This document shows, in pieces, positions 21,614 to 32,698 of a stretch of DNA of 64,000 bases. Position 1 is the first letter of the stretch, and each line of letters begins with the position of its first letter. This DNA is from Colletotrichum lupini. Its lineage: Eukaryota; Ascomycota; Sordariomycetes; Glomerellales; Glomerellaceae. The stretch covers positions 2,728,001 through 2,792,000 of the forward strand of contig NC_064682.1 in the NCBI RefSeq assembly GCF_023278565.1, given 5' to 3'. The translations under genes and the position numbers were made by a program. Below the pieces are notes generated by a model that worked only from the letters and a program-made list of their open reading frames with translations, was not told the origin of the DNA and ran no database searches.

Positions 21614-22681
21614 TTATTCATCTTCTGTTGTCCTCATCTCTTTGTTGGCCTGCTTCCAGACTTCTTTCATCGTGACCTCCCCCTCCGCGCCTCTCCATTT
21701 CCTCCCATCCAAGTGCCGAAGACACAACTGCCTTCCTTCATTGGGATAAAACAGCCAACAAGCCCACCGCGACCACATGCCCTGCTCCTTCATTTGAGTC
21801 CGCGCCCGATGTCCGATCGTATCCTCGATAAACGCCCCTCTAGGTATCGCCAGCCGCGTCGGAAAGACACGCGTCAAATAGTGCTCCGTCGCTGCGATGT
21901 GGGGCTTATCATGCCAAAAGAACATTGGCGTCAACGGCACCTCCACCCCCGGATATGACTCTGGCGTAAAACTCCTCTTCAGCTTGTTCGTCAACGTTCT
22001 AAGATGAGGGAACTCTTGCGCATGAGCAGTCTCGGCATACTTCAGCATCCGAACCGAAGCAAGACAAACATATTTCACCGGGCTCTCCTCATCTGCGTCC
22101 TGCGTCCTCATGACATCCAGTATTGGGCCCACGGGGATGTCGTATACGAGTGTCCAGTCGTGCTGATGGACCCAGACGTACGGTGTTGTCGTTATTCTCA
22201 AGGCCGTCCGCACCGCTAGGCCGAAACCAAGTCTCTCTGACGGCTCTACGAAAGATACGCGAAAGTCTTTCGTCTTGCTTACGGTGAATGTGGCTGAATT
22301 TGTCGTCACGGTCGCCGCTCGTCCGTTGTAGCCATATTCTGCCTCCCCTTGCTCTTGACTCAACTCGTCAAGTCTCTCATGTGGGTCGTATTCCCTCAGC
22401 ACGAGCTTCTTTACGTTGTCTTTGTACTCTGCATACTCCTCCGCGCCCTTTTCCGTCACCTGGCCCTTCTTCAACCTTGGAACGTCTCCGATGCGCTCAT
22501 ACGTGTCCAGTACAACAATGATGCGGCACGATAGCAAGTCACTGCAGTGAAGGCGGATAGATTTGAAGACCGCATCCAAGAGTTCTGTCGAAGGCGCCGA
22601 CGGGGTTGGCGACGTGGTTATTATCAGCGTCAGAAGCTCTGAGACTGATGCCGACGCTGGCGGTGCAGGGGTGGAGGGCAT
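21614..22681 (-). CDS. conserved fungal protein resembling a GT-A glycosyltransferase
   Basis: Single exon. The frame is open to ATG at 22807 (397 aa), but the 42 extra N-terminal residues look non-coding, and Met43 at 22681 (MPSTPAPPASASVSELL) is the likelier start, giving 355 aa. The opening LTLIITTSPTPSAPSTELLD and the strand SCRIIVVLDTYERI look like the first Rossmann strands of GT-A nucleotide-sugar enzymes. PYVWVHQHDWTLVYDIPV near the middle puts an Asp where such enzymes bind metal and sugar nucleotide. The C-terminal part (GAFIEDTIGHRARTQ, then WSRWACWLFYPN) is of unknown role. There is no signal peptide, so it is probably cytosolic or Golgi-facing. The family assignment is inference; structure prediction would decide. 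It is convergent with the GH43 gene, 49 bp away, without clear functional link. Confidence 0.62.
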   Translation of the reverse strand: MPSTPAPPASASVSELLTLIITTSPTPSAPSTELLDAVFKSIRLHCSDLLSCRIIVVLDTYERIGDVPRLKKGQVTEKGAEEYAEYKDNVKKLVLREYDPHERLDELSQEQGEAEYGYNGRAATVTTNSATFTVSKTKDFRVSFVEPSERLGFGLAVRTALRITTTPYVWVHQHDWTLVYDIPVGPILDVMRTQDADEESPVKYVCLASVRMLKYAETAHAQEFPHLRTLTNKLKRSFTPESYPGVEVPLTPMFFWHDKPHIAATEHYLTRVFPTRLAIPRGAFIEDTIGHRARTQMKEQGMWSRWACWLFYPNEGRQLCLRHLDGRKWRGAEGEVTMKEVWKQANKEMRTTEDE

Positions 22682-23120
22682 GACGATGCCCACCGAGCGG
22701 GTGTATGAGAAGAGGAGTGGAAATGTCCCGTCGAGATCCGATGGGAGACGTCGAGAGGTACGTATCTGGTCGGAGTTGAGACTTTTTTCGGCGAAGTGGG
22801 GCACCACGCCGGAGCGTCAAAAAATTGTTAGTCACGGCGGCCGGCAGAAGATTGTGTGGTTTGCCGCGCAACAAGGCAGCTTTCATGCGTTCAAAACATC
22901 GAGATACAAAAATAACTCCCGTGGCATGTGCTTAGGACGAGTTTTCGTTGCACTAATCGTGTTCTTGTAACTACCGTTTAACACTGTTTGGCGGCGCCTG
23001 AGCGTTGAAGGCCACTTCCGGCCCGGACTAGCAAGCCCTGACTCGGCGGGGGCGCCGGACCCGCAACCCGCGCAAAAATTTCAAACCCGGCATTCAAAAT
23101 GCAGAATTTTCAAAAGATTA
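22682..23120. other. upstream region of the GT-like gene
   Basis: Contains the open but probably non-coding extension to 22807 and the promoter of the GT-like gene. AAAA at 23112-23115 is the Pol III terminator (TTTT) of the minus-strand tRNA. Nothing else seen. Confidence 0.5.
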
Positions 23121-23203
23121 TGACCAGCCTGGGGGTCGAACCCAGAATCTCCTGATAACATGTTTAATCTTAGTCAGACGCCTTGCCATTGGGCCAACCG
23201 GCC
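23121..23203 (-). tRNA. intron-containing tRNA, canonical anticodon AAG, class I body
   Basis: 83 nt on the minus strand fold as a full cloverleaf. The acceptor stem has 7 pairs (GGCCGGT with GCTGGTC, three G-U) and discriminator A. The D arm is GCC/GGC. The anticodon stem is TCTGA/TCAGG, with an 18-nt loop that needs an 11-nt intron (TTAAACATGTT) after position 37. The variable loop is 5 nt. The T arm is CTGGG-TTCGACC-CCCAG. The A box TGGCCCAATGG and B box GGTTCGACCCC are good, and TTTT follows 5 nt after the 3' end. The loop CT-AAG-A with canonical splicing reads anticodon AAG, a leucine codon reader, yet leucine tRNAs have a long variable arm and this one does not. The body looks closer to class I tRNAs such as arginine's. 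The isotype is therefore unresolved. Confidence 0.75.
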
Positions 23204-23485
23204 ATCGTTGTTGGGATCCATTGCTGGATGTTGATGAGAGCGGCCAGATCAGGCTCTATGTAGCCTGCCTGTGAGAGAGAGTAGCACGGTTTGAGTCTTT
23301 TACATTACAACTACGCATCGACCGCCTTATATCTAGTTCACCTTCGAGCAACCTCCTGAAGGCCGACACAAAGTTTAATTAATAAATTAAACTAAAGACT
23401 CTTTTAATTCTATTACCACCGGGTATCTTAATTAGCCAATCCTAAGAAACTCTAATCCGCATAATTATTCTAGGAAAACTAAAGC
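23204..23485. other. AT-rich transition zone left of element 2
   Basis: From about 23370 the sequence becomes AT-rich (TTAATTAATAAATTAAAC and similar) well before the LTR begins at 23486, unlike the abrupt borders of elements 1 and 3. It may be RIP that spread from the element or the remains of an older repeat. Bases 23481-23485 (AAAGC) are the left target duplication. Confidence 0.55.
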
Positions 23486-23687
23486 TATCGGATTAGAAGT
23501 CTAATTCGACCGCGGTATATAGCCGACTGCGCAGGGGCTAATTAGGGGCCCTATTTACGATTATCGTAGCTAGCCTAACCTACGGTTAGAACCTCCTTTT
23601 TATACCTACGCAGATATTTATATAGTTTAATTAATCTCTTTATTAACTACGGTTCGAACTAACTACCCTATAATAGGGATACTAATA
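23486..23687 (+). repeat. 5' LTR of element 2
   Basis: 202 bp; starts TATCGG (mutated TGTCGG) and ends ACTAATA. It is 3 bp shorter than the LTRs of elements 1 and 3, lacking one CTA in the CCTACTACGCAG stretch (here CCTACGCAG). Confidence 0.9.
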
Positions 23688-24499
23688 CTAATTAGTAATT
23701 AAATTCTATTATTATAAATTAGTAAAGTATCTCGCTATATAAAAAAGATAACTTCTTAATACCGTACGAAATAGGAGATTCGTACTAATTAACCTTATAG
23801 AAGTAAATAAAAAAGGAGATAATTCTTAAATATTATACGGAATTAAGTAATTATAGCCCTTTATTACTTACGAGAGGTCGACGTTTACTACGTTAAACTA
23901 CGTTAATTAACGGAACCGCTTAAGTAACTAGCCTTTTACTATCGCCCCGAGTAGCTTTTTTACTAAACGATTTTTTTATAGCCGGCCCGCGATTAGAAAT
24001 TAACTAGTTAAATTAGTAAAAGTACGGTATAAAAGAGTACTGCGCGATTAAAAAAGGGGATCTCTAAATATAAATATTCTTACTTAGTAATAAAAGTAAT
24101 TTTATAAGAGTTATTAAGCTAAGAGATTTACGGTATATAGGAAAGTCTATTACTACGAGGATCTTATAAGTACGACCTTAAGCCCGCGATCTAAATAACC
24201 TCTTTATAGCTCCCTTAACTACCCCCTGGGTATTACTTAGGAATATAATATAAGGGACGGTTTAATAAGGAAAGAGGGGATTTAGAGGTCCTAACGGTAT
24301 CGAGCTAAGAGTATTACGGATCTTAGAAATTAACTAAGGAAGCTATTTAGAGATTATAAAGAGTACGAGGCTTAGGAGGCTAGAAGTATACGGAATAGCG
24401 GAAATTAGTAATTAATAAAAATCCCGAGACTAATTACTATATCTTCTTATAGTAATATAAACGTCTACCGCTACTATTATTAAAAAGAACTACTAAAAC

Positions 24500-27400
24500 C
24501 TACCCTTTTTTATTAAATAAAAAGGAGGATCTTAATAAGTACGATAGCTAGCGATTTAGAAAAGTAGTAGTAATTACTAAAAATAGTAAAAACGAGAGTA
24601 GTAGTAAGATAGCGAGAGAAAATAGGAATTTCCTAGACCTTAATAAATTCGTTAAGTAGTAAAAGCACGGATTTATTACGACCCGCGCGCGGATTAGATA
24701 TATCCTTATTAAGATTAAATACGCTAGCGATTACTAATACGAGTATAAGCTAAAGTACGACCCTTAGTAAGTTAGGGTAAAAAAAGAGAGGACGAAACCC
24801 GATCTTAGATAGAATCCTAATCCCTTATAAGTAGGTAAATATTAACCCGGACTATTAAAGGACGTAGATATATAAAATCGTAAATTAACTTAACGGCGAG
24901 CAAATTAACGCGGTATTAATCTATTTAACTAAGGTCTATAAGAAAAAGGGGCTATAGGGGTAACCCCTATTTTACGAGATCGTAAACGACCTTAGTTACT
25001 AGCTAAATAAATAGTTCGCGAACGTAAGCCTAAGAATTACGAAAGTAGTTAATAGATTCCTTTACGGGCAAGGGGTATTACTAGCGCAATTATAATCGCA
25101 AGAGCTATATAAAATACTAATAGCGATAATTATAAAAGAGGAATTCGTACTATAAAACTAAGTATAAGTTAATAGAGCGTATAATTACTTTAATAAATTT
25201 AAAAAAAGGGTAAACGACCTAGATTTCCTCCCTATAATTACTAACGGAAATCTATCGTTATAAAAGGATATACCGGGGCAAAATATAATACTAAAAGTAC
25301 GATAATTGATAATTCTACTTATTTCGATCTATAACTCGTTACCGCTATTAATACGAAATTCGGTACCGATTGGCTAATAAAAAAGGAGGTAGACGACCCG
25401 AAGTTACTAATAATACGTAGCGACGCAGGGTTCGCATATAAATACTAAAAATCTAGTAATAAATACGAAGTAATTTATAAACCTTAAAAAGATCTTCCTA
25501 AAAGAGAAATTATACTCTAGGGGGAAGTATAAGGTCTTATAAAAAACCCTAATAATATTTTACGATTATTACGAAAAAGTCGAAATTAGGGAATACTAGT
25601 ACTATTTAGTAATTAATATTGTATTCGTAAGCAAAGCCTCTAATTACTATTATAAAGCGGTATATAATCTTAATTAAAACGACTTTTTTAATATAATTAA
25701 CGTAATCTAAAGCTGCTTTAAGACTTATAATAAGAACTTAGAGCTCCTATCTAAGCTACGAGCGATTTTTTTTATATTTATAGCTAGGATAATAGAGGGC
25801 AAATTACGAGTAGAGATCCTTAAAGAGCTTATTAATTAAATCGATAAGCTAGCGAAAACCTAGCTAAATAAGGGGATAAACGAGCGGAAAGTCGGATATC
25901 TTTATACCGTAATTTAGTATATACTAAAAATAAAGATTACCCTATACTAGGTACCTAAAGACTACGAGACGCTTTACTCGAGGCTAAGATCTAGCTTTAA
26001 TATTAAGGCGAGAATACTACGCTAAGCCTATCTCTAAGTATACGACGGCCCTTATTAGTAATATTAGGTCGATCGAACGTATAATAAAAAAGGAAAAGAG
26101 GCTAGATATAGTAATTACTAATAAGGAGGCCTAGATTCGTCGAATAAATAGAGATTTAACTTATAAATAGGGTAATAAAAAAAGTAATACTATATTTATA
26201 AAAAGAATAGATATTAGTTAAGTAACTACTTTAAAAAAGAGCGTACTAAATTATACGAATAGTATAAAAAGTCGAGGGTAGTAGATAGTAAAACTAGCCC
26301 TCGTCGGTTTAACTAATTCTTTATTATATATAAGGGTAGATCCGGGGGCATAGAACCTAGTGACGGTAACTAAAGTAGCGGCCTAAAGTATATACCCCCT
26401 ATAAGAGATTCGGAAAATAAAGAAGATCTTACCCCCTATACTAACGAATTAGATTATAACGAAATCGAAGATATTAACTACTCTTTTTTTACCCTATTAG
26501 CCTCTAGAGGATATACGAGGCTAAACGAATAGAGGGTAGTAAAAGCTCTTAATAAGTAGGTTTTTATTTATAAATAGTAAGGGAAGGTCCTTTAGATAAT
26601 AAATACGGAGGTAGCTAAAAGGGCGAATTTAATAGGGCCGAAGCTTATTATTTTAATAATTAAAGAGAAGACGCTATCTTTTTTAATATTTAAAAAAAAG
26701 GAATATAGTACTAAGTATATCTAGGGGTAGCTAGAGGGGTCCTTTTTATACTACTTAGATCCCTCGAATACTAAGCTCGTATAGGTATTTTATACGAGCG
26801 AAAAATACGGCCTAAACAATTTCTATAGGATTATCCTAGATACTAGGGCATCGTAATAGTTAATTAGAAAAAAAGAGTAATTCTAAGTATTATAAAAGAT
26901 CGTACTAGTAACGCTTAATACGTTAACGGCGGGTATTATAAGGATTAGTTTTAGCCTAAGTAAGGAAATCGTTACCCTAAATATAATAGAAATAGAGATA
27001 TACTTCGGAACGATAACTTTTTATATTTTACTTATTAATACCCCATTTCTCCTATATCTAAAAGATATAGATCGACTAAGTATTATATTTAATAATACGA
27101 AGAATAGAATCTCTAGTAGTAAGCACTTCGAGGTAATCGAACGATAATAGGGGTATGCGTTTATAAAGCTTATTAATAATACGAAGTTAATTAATTACCT
27201 AACGGAAAGTGAGCTTAGAAGACTATACTAGAGATTCGGGTACCCGTCGGTTACGAGGCTATATAACCTCCTAAAGTAATTAAGTAATAATAATATCAAA
27301 ATAGGGGCGCTAAAATAGTTAACGAAAGTATATTACTAATACTAAATAAATACGCAGAGCCTACGTAGATTTAAGTTTAAATTGCGTAATAAGCTTAACT

Positions 27401-29990
27401 TTAACTAGGAAATAGTCGTCAATATTTTCTACTTAAATAGTCGGCTAGTACTATATATAATCGACGTATTTATATCTTTCTAAGTAGGGCAATTCCTCTA
27501 AGATTTATAAATAAAAATAGTATGGGTAGCCCTACGAAAAAGCTATATTAATATATACTAAGGACCGCTAAACGGTATTAAAACCGACGCTAATACTAGC
27601 TTTAAGTTAGTAGAATTTAGGGATAATACGACGGCCTATAGTATATAGCTAAAAGTCGTACCTATTAAAGCGTACTATAGTATTAAAAAAGTAGAAAGGG
27701 TATACTAATAGTTAAAAAGGGCGTTTAGAATTATTAAAAAGGAAAATCCGGATTTTACCGACGACGAATGCCTCTAGATAGTACTTAAATACTATAACGA
27801 TACTATAGGGCCTAACGGACTTATATTAACGCTATTAGTATTTAGAGCATATTTAAAAACGACCTTAGCCTCGCTACTATTACTAAGTATAAGCTAACGA
27901 GCCTAAGTAGTTAAAAAAGTAATACGGGCACTGCACGAGGTAAATATAAAAAAGTAAGTTAACGAGGTAATTACTATGCGCAATGGGCCCGATATAGGGA
28001 ATAATCTAAATATACCGCTAAATTCGGATATATAAGTATAGCGCGAAATTACCTAATAATAGGCTAGGCTATATAAGTTAATTTTCGTTAACGAGCGCTC
28101 TTATATAGTTATAAAAAATCGCAACTAGCTACTCGAAGTATTAATTACGGTAGTTAGACCGTACTATATAGATCCTAACGAGGTGATTTCTAACTTATAA
28201 AAAGAAGAAGAGCTAGGGGAAACTATATAACCCGCGGTAGAAGTATAGGAAATTATCCTTAACGAAATCGTCGTAGTAGTATTAATAAACGACGAAGAAG
28301 AGGATATTATTAAAAGGGTACTAATACTACTAGCGAGACGTTATAAAAGACTACGACGGCAAGCCCTAACGCGGCAATTTATTACTAACGACGAAGTAAT
28401 TAATATTTTTTATATAGTAAAAGAAAAAGCCGATTTTAAGCTAGCGGTTAAACTACGTAAGGAAGGCGTAATTATAATTACTAAAAAGCCGTATAAGGGA
28501 TTAGATCTTATTAAAGTAAACACTCTTTATAATCGAGGGGTCTATCGATTTATCCTATACGACTTAGAAAAATATATAAACCTCTATATATTTAAATTAC
28601 GAATAGTTCGTAAGATTAAAAAGAAAGGAATACCCTAGCCGTACGAGAAGTTTAGATACGTAATTTAGGGGTACGGTAACGTCGAAAAGGCAACGCTGCT
28701 TATATAATTACCTATTATATAGTACTATAACTAACGATTAATAATAATACTAATAGCATTATTATAGAAGAAGGGATACGAGATTTAGAGCCGTAATATT
28801 ACCTAGGCCTATACCTAATCGGCTATAGGGCTTATAAAGAAAATCCTAGCCTATTTACCAAAAGAAATAGCTAGCAAGTACTTAGAAAGCACGATTATTA
28901 AAGTACTTAAGCTATTATATAGGCTCGCAGAATCGGGCACTTATTAGTAAGCTACTTACTACGATTTTTATATTAATTAATTATTAATAGTTACCTCTAC
29001 GTACGACCCGTGCTTATTAGTCGCAGAGTAGGAAGGCGACTAATTTAGGATCGTTAGAATATAAACTAACGATATATTAAGCCTATTTAATATTAACTTT
29101 ATAAAGAAGGAGGATAAGGAGCTTTAAAAAGCGGGCTTCGTAATAAAGCTAAAAGAGGTCTTTATAATAAATACCCCCCTAGTATTTAATAACGGGATTT
29201 TTATAATCGAAGGGGAAACCGTCGTTTTTTAATAAAAGGGGTAAGGCGAAAAGATTAACCTTATTGATCTAAATATAACTAATATTAAGAAGCGGTATAA
29301 AGCTAAGCTCGCGCAAGGGGTATATATTATAAATATCTATTAGCTTAAGGTAACTTTTAATTATACTAAGGTAGCGTAAGCTATAAATCTAACCGAACGA
29401 GACGTCGAGGTACTTAATAAGCGGCTTAAGTAATAATAAATAAATCTCGATCGAGGTCTCGTTTATTACTTAATCGACCTTACGACTAATAAGCTCTATA
29501 TCTTTATTAATAGGTTATTTATAAATAATAACGACTTTACTTCGTAATTAGGGTATATTATTATCTTAGCTAATGAGAGTATAAGTAAGAGCGAATTTAC
29601 TATATATAGTAATATAATTTATTACTTATTAACTAAAAATAAGTAGGTAATAAGAAGTATATTAGCGTTAGAGGTTTATAATATAGTTAACGGTATTAAC
29701 CTCTCCCACGCGATTTTAATAACGCTAAGGAAGATTACCGATCGAATTAGCCTTCTACTTATTTTAATAGTTATTTATATAGATTCTTACTTACTATACG
29801 AATACCTTATTAAATTAGGAACGACGAAGGAAAAGAGGCTTATAATCGATATTATAGCCCTTAAGTAATTATATAAAAGGCGCGAGATACTCGAGATCCG
29901 TTAGATTAATAATAAAAATAACCTTATAGACGCTTTTATAAAAGTAGTACTAAATAAGGGATTAGAGTAATTCGTAAGTAGCGGAAAAGT
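24500..29990 (+). pseudogene. gag-pol polyprotein remnant of element 2
   Basis: Same domain order as in element 1, with stops throughout. Gag-like segment about 25600-25900. Protease at 26836-26853 reads L-D-T-R-A-S, so the DTGAS active site is recognisable with G changed to R. Integrase HHCC about 27220-27290 (FGYPSVTRLYNLLK). Integrase core about 27400-27960. RT about 28480-29240 with the TDD site at 29065-29073 (ACT AAC GAT). RNase H about 29490-29960. Confidence 0.86.
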
Positions 29991-30128
29991 TATTATATAA
30001 ATAGAGGGATAGGTTATATAAAAAAAGTAAAAAAAAGGGGGAAAAAGAAACGACTTAGTAAACAGGCCTAAGGTTAAATTATACCTCTAACCGTAGTAAT
30101 TAAATTAATAAAAAAAAAAGAAAGTTAG

Positions 30129-30329
30129 TATTAAATTAGAAGTTTAATTAACTACGGTATATAGCCGACTGCGCAGGGGCTAATTAGGGGCCCTATTTAT
30201 GATTATCGTAGCTAGCCTAACCTACGGTTAGAACCTCCTTTTTATACCTACGCAGATATTTATATAGTTCAATTGATCTCTTCGTTAACTACGGTTCGAA
30301 CTAACTACCCTGTAATAGGGATACCAACA
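30129..30329 (+). repeat. 3' LTR of element 2
   Basis: 201 bp; ends GGGATACCAACA, followed by GAAGC. It differs from its partner LTR by transitions and one single-base gap near position 25 of the LTR. Confidence 0.9.
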
Positions 30330-30399
30330 GAAGCAGACCTCTATTCACGTCGTCAGACCCAATGACACCCTCCAAAGACCTCATACCCAACCCTGAACC

Positions 30400-31306
30400 T
30401 CAGACCTTCTTCTTCCAAGCACTCAAAAAGAAGAACCCCCCACAAATCTCCGACGTCTGCGCGCCAGTGCAGTGCATATCGCAATTCCACGCCGGCGCAG
30501 CTGTCGTCGGCGGCGTCCGCGAACAGTAACACTGGTCCCCAAACTCGGTGCCAAAGTACTCGTACCCAGAACACACCCCCGCGCAGAGCCGGTTCGTCTG
30601 GTCGTCAATCTGCGTGAACTTGTCCGGGAACACGCGGTTCGAGGTGTCCTCATAGCAGCCAATGTATTCCCAGTCCACTACCTGCACCCATGTCGTCGTC
30701 GTTGCGGGTGCTGCTGTTGTTGAGGTGCCGTTGGTGTCCGGGTCGGTTGTTCTGTGACGGGTGTTAGTATCAAAGCCCCAGCCAGTGTTGATCGAGGTGT
30801 TTTGAGGGGAATGCTTACTTTGTTGCTGCCACGTTCTTGAGATCTAAGATTTCTGAGCTCTGTCTTGCGAGCATGCTCCCAAATACCCCCGCGACGATTG
30901 CCAGCAGCGCAAGAAGGAATCCCAGTACACACCAGAGCATGAACATCGCCAAGCTCATGCCACAGATCCTCCTCTTCGATGCCGCTTGTTTTTGAGGATG
31001 GCTAGGCATGCCATTGCCGGGTACTTGGTTGTACTGGTGATAATACGGCGCGCCTACGATCTTGTCTGGCTCCGGCACCGGATGAAGACCATTCTCAACG
31101 TACGAATCGTCAATGACTTGTGACTGGCTGTAATGCGTGTTCGTATTCTGTGCCGTACTCGCATTAGATCCTGTTGGACCGACGTTATAACCTCCCGTCT
31201 GCTGCCCGTAGGAATGGTCCATCTCGTGTGCTTCCTCTCGCCAACTTCCACCGGACCGTCGGGTGTGGTTGATATCGAGCAACGCCTTTTGCTCGGGTGA
31301 CTGCAT
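30400..31306 (-). CDS. single-pass membrane protein with extracellular WSC domain
   Basis: Two exons, 31306-30819 and 30751-30400, with a 67-bp GTAAGC...CACAG intron that contains CTAAC; 279 aa. Residues 1-112 are a hydrophilic, Gln/Asn/Tyr-rich cytosolic segment. Residues about 117-147 are a membrane helix (MSLAMFMLWCVLGFLLALLA) preceded by the basic SKRRIC, which predicts N-inside topology. A Thr-rich linker (TSTTAAPATTTTW) leads to a WSC domain from about 191 (YIGCYEDTSNRVF, LCAGVCSGYEYFG, CYCSR, CDMHCTGAQTSEICGG), a carbohydrate-binding module known from yeast cell-wall stress sensors. It could anchor or sense the wall. The domain normally closes with a motif like RLSVY; here it ends FFFLSAWKKKV, so the last residues are atypical. 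Element 2 is inserted 70 bp past the stop, probably in the 3' UTR. Confidence 0.83.
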
Positions 31307-32698
31307 TCAATCGTCTAATTATCAAAGTCCGATGGGGAGAAGAGTATCGCTATGAGGTGATGTCGATGAGGCTCATGAGGAACAGAAAGGGAAACAACTC
31401 CAGACCCATGAAATAGCTTTCTCAAGCAAAACAGATCCGCACAGCTTCTTAAGAAGCAGCTTAACAGTCACCAGAGCTAGTGCTAGGCAGCCGAATCACA
31501 GAGCTGGGGGCCAACCGTCGCTCACGTAGGATTCCATCCCTTGCCGGAACCGCACGCCACTGCCAAGATGCTACCAATTGCGGCATCTCGAGAATCGCGT
31601 AAATCTTAAGACTCCCGTGCCGTCAGCACCAAGAACTCTGCCGGCTTACAATACCCCCGGGCCTCGATGACAACTAGAGAGCTGAAAGCCACAACAACCA
31701 CCACTGGAGCTCTCGCAGAGGTAAAGGGTTCCCGGCAGGACTGCGGAAAGACTCCGCGCATGTTGGTTGCGACTTTGCCTCGCTCAATGTTGATCCTCTC
31801 CCAAAATCAGCCTTACGATAGATGACAATACGCTTGGCATTGGAGGCTTGAAACGACGTACTAATCCCTTTTAATGTCTGCTCATTTCCCAGCTACGCCA
31901 ACTTCTCAAGAGACTGTCAGCTCGCGGGTGATTTTGGTGTTTAAGCTCGTCTGCCTAGAGTGGATTAAGCATATTTACTAGCGTTCGCCACCTGGACCTC
32001 AATCGCTTTGACGTGCTCGAAGCTGCCGGGAAGGAAAATACCATCTTGGAGAGTTCTTTCATCCACATAAGGTAACTTTCTTTTTACACTATTGTTCAGG
32101 ACCTTGCCGTATTTGATTGAGAGCTCTCCGTCTTGAGTTCTTTACTTGTAACCAACCTGGCATCCAATGTAGTGGCAGCAACAACGCCGTCTCGGCTCAG
32201 GTGGGAGAAGGGTACTCGACTTACTTTTGTCTACGTATGTGCACAGAGGGACTTCCACACCAGATCCTTCTAACGTAGAGCAATTGACGAGAGTAGCATC
32301 TATGCCTCTTAACGTCTACTACGATTTTATTCGTCTCTGAATTCTAAATTACCTTTCAAGGTTCTGTCTTCAGGGTGAAGCATCAGCCACCATGATCATC
32401 ACCATCGCCGGCTCAAGCCATGCATCTACAGACAGGTTGAGAATAACAGGGCTCTCACGTCTGACATGCATGCCCCATCAGCACTAACCCCGCCACCAAT
32501 TTACCACTCCCGAAGCCAACTTCTCCGCCTCGACCTTGTTTCTAAATTAACCCGTCATCATACCTATCAGTTCCTCTGATGTCATGTATCAAAAAGCTCC
32601 TAAATCACCGCCAAGAGCAATAAACCACATACCCTCGTACAAAACCATCATTCCAAGCGGCAGGGAGGGGGAGAGGCCCGGGCCGCACCAACAAAACA
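31307..32698. other. divergent intergenic region
   Basis: About 1.4 kb between the divergent starts of the WSC-domain gene and the SMI1/KNR4-domain gene. I see no coding frame, RNA gene or repeat. It contains the promoters of both genes. Confidence 0.5.

Larger units (their letters stand above)
23486..30329 (+). mobile_element. Ty1/copia-type LTR retrotransposon, copy 2, RIP-degraded
   Basis: 6844 bp, same family and orientation as element 1. LTRs 23486-23687 (202 bp) and 30129-30329 (201 bp). The target duplication is AAAGC (23481-23485) versus GAAGC (30330-30334); the single G/A difference is itself a RIP-type transition. A purine tract ends near 30124, just before the 3' LTR. The leader belongs to the same type as element 3 but lacks a 184-bp segment present there. 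The right border lies 70 bp beyond the stop codon of the WSC-domain gene. Confidence 0.94.

Noticed and set aside
16672..22681. secondary-metabolite gene cluster around the GH43 pair
   Set aside because: No polyketide synthase, peptide synthetase, terpene cyclase or cluster regulator is present; the grouping is better described as a hemicellulase pair in a gene island.
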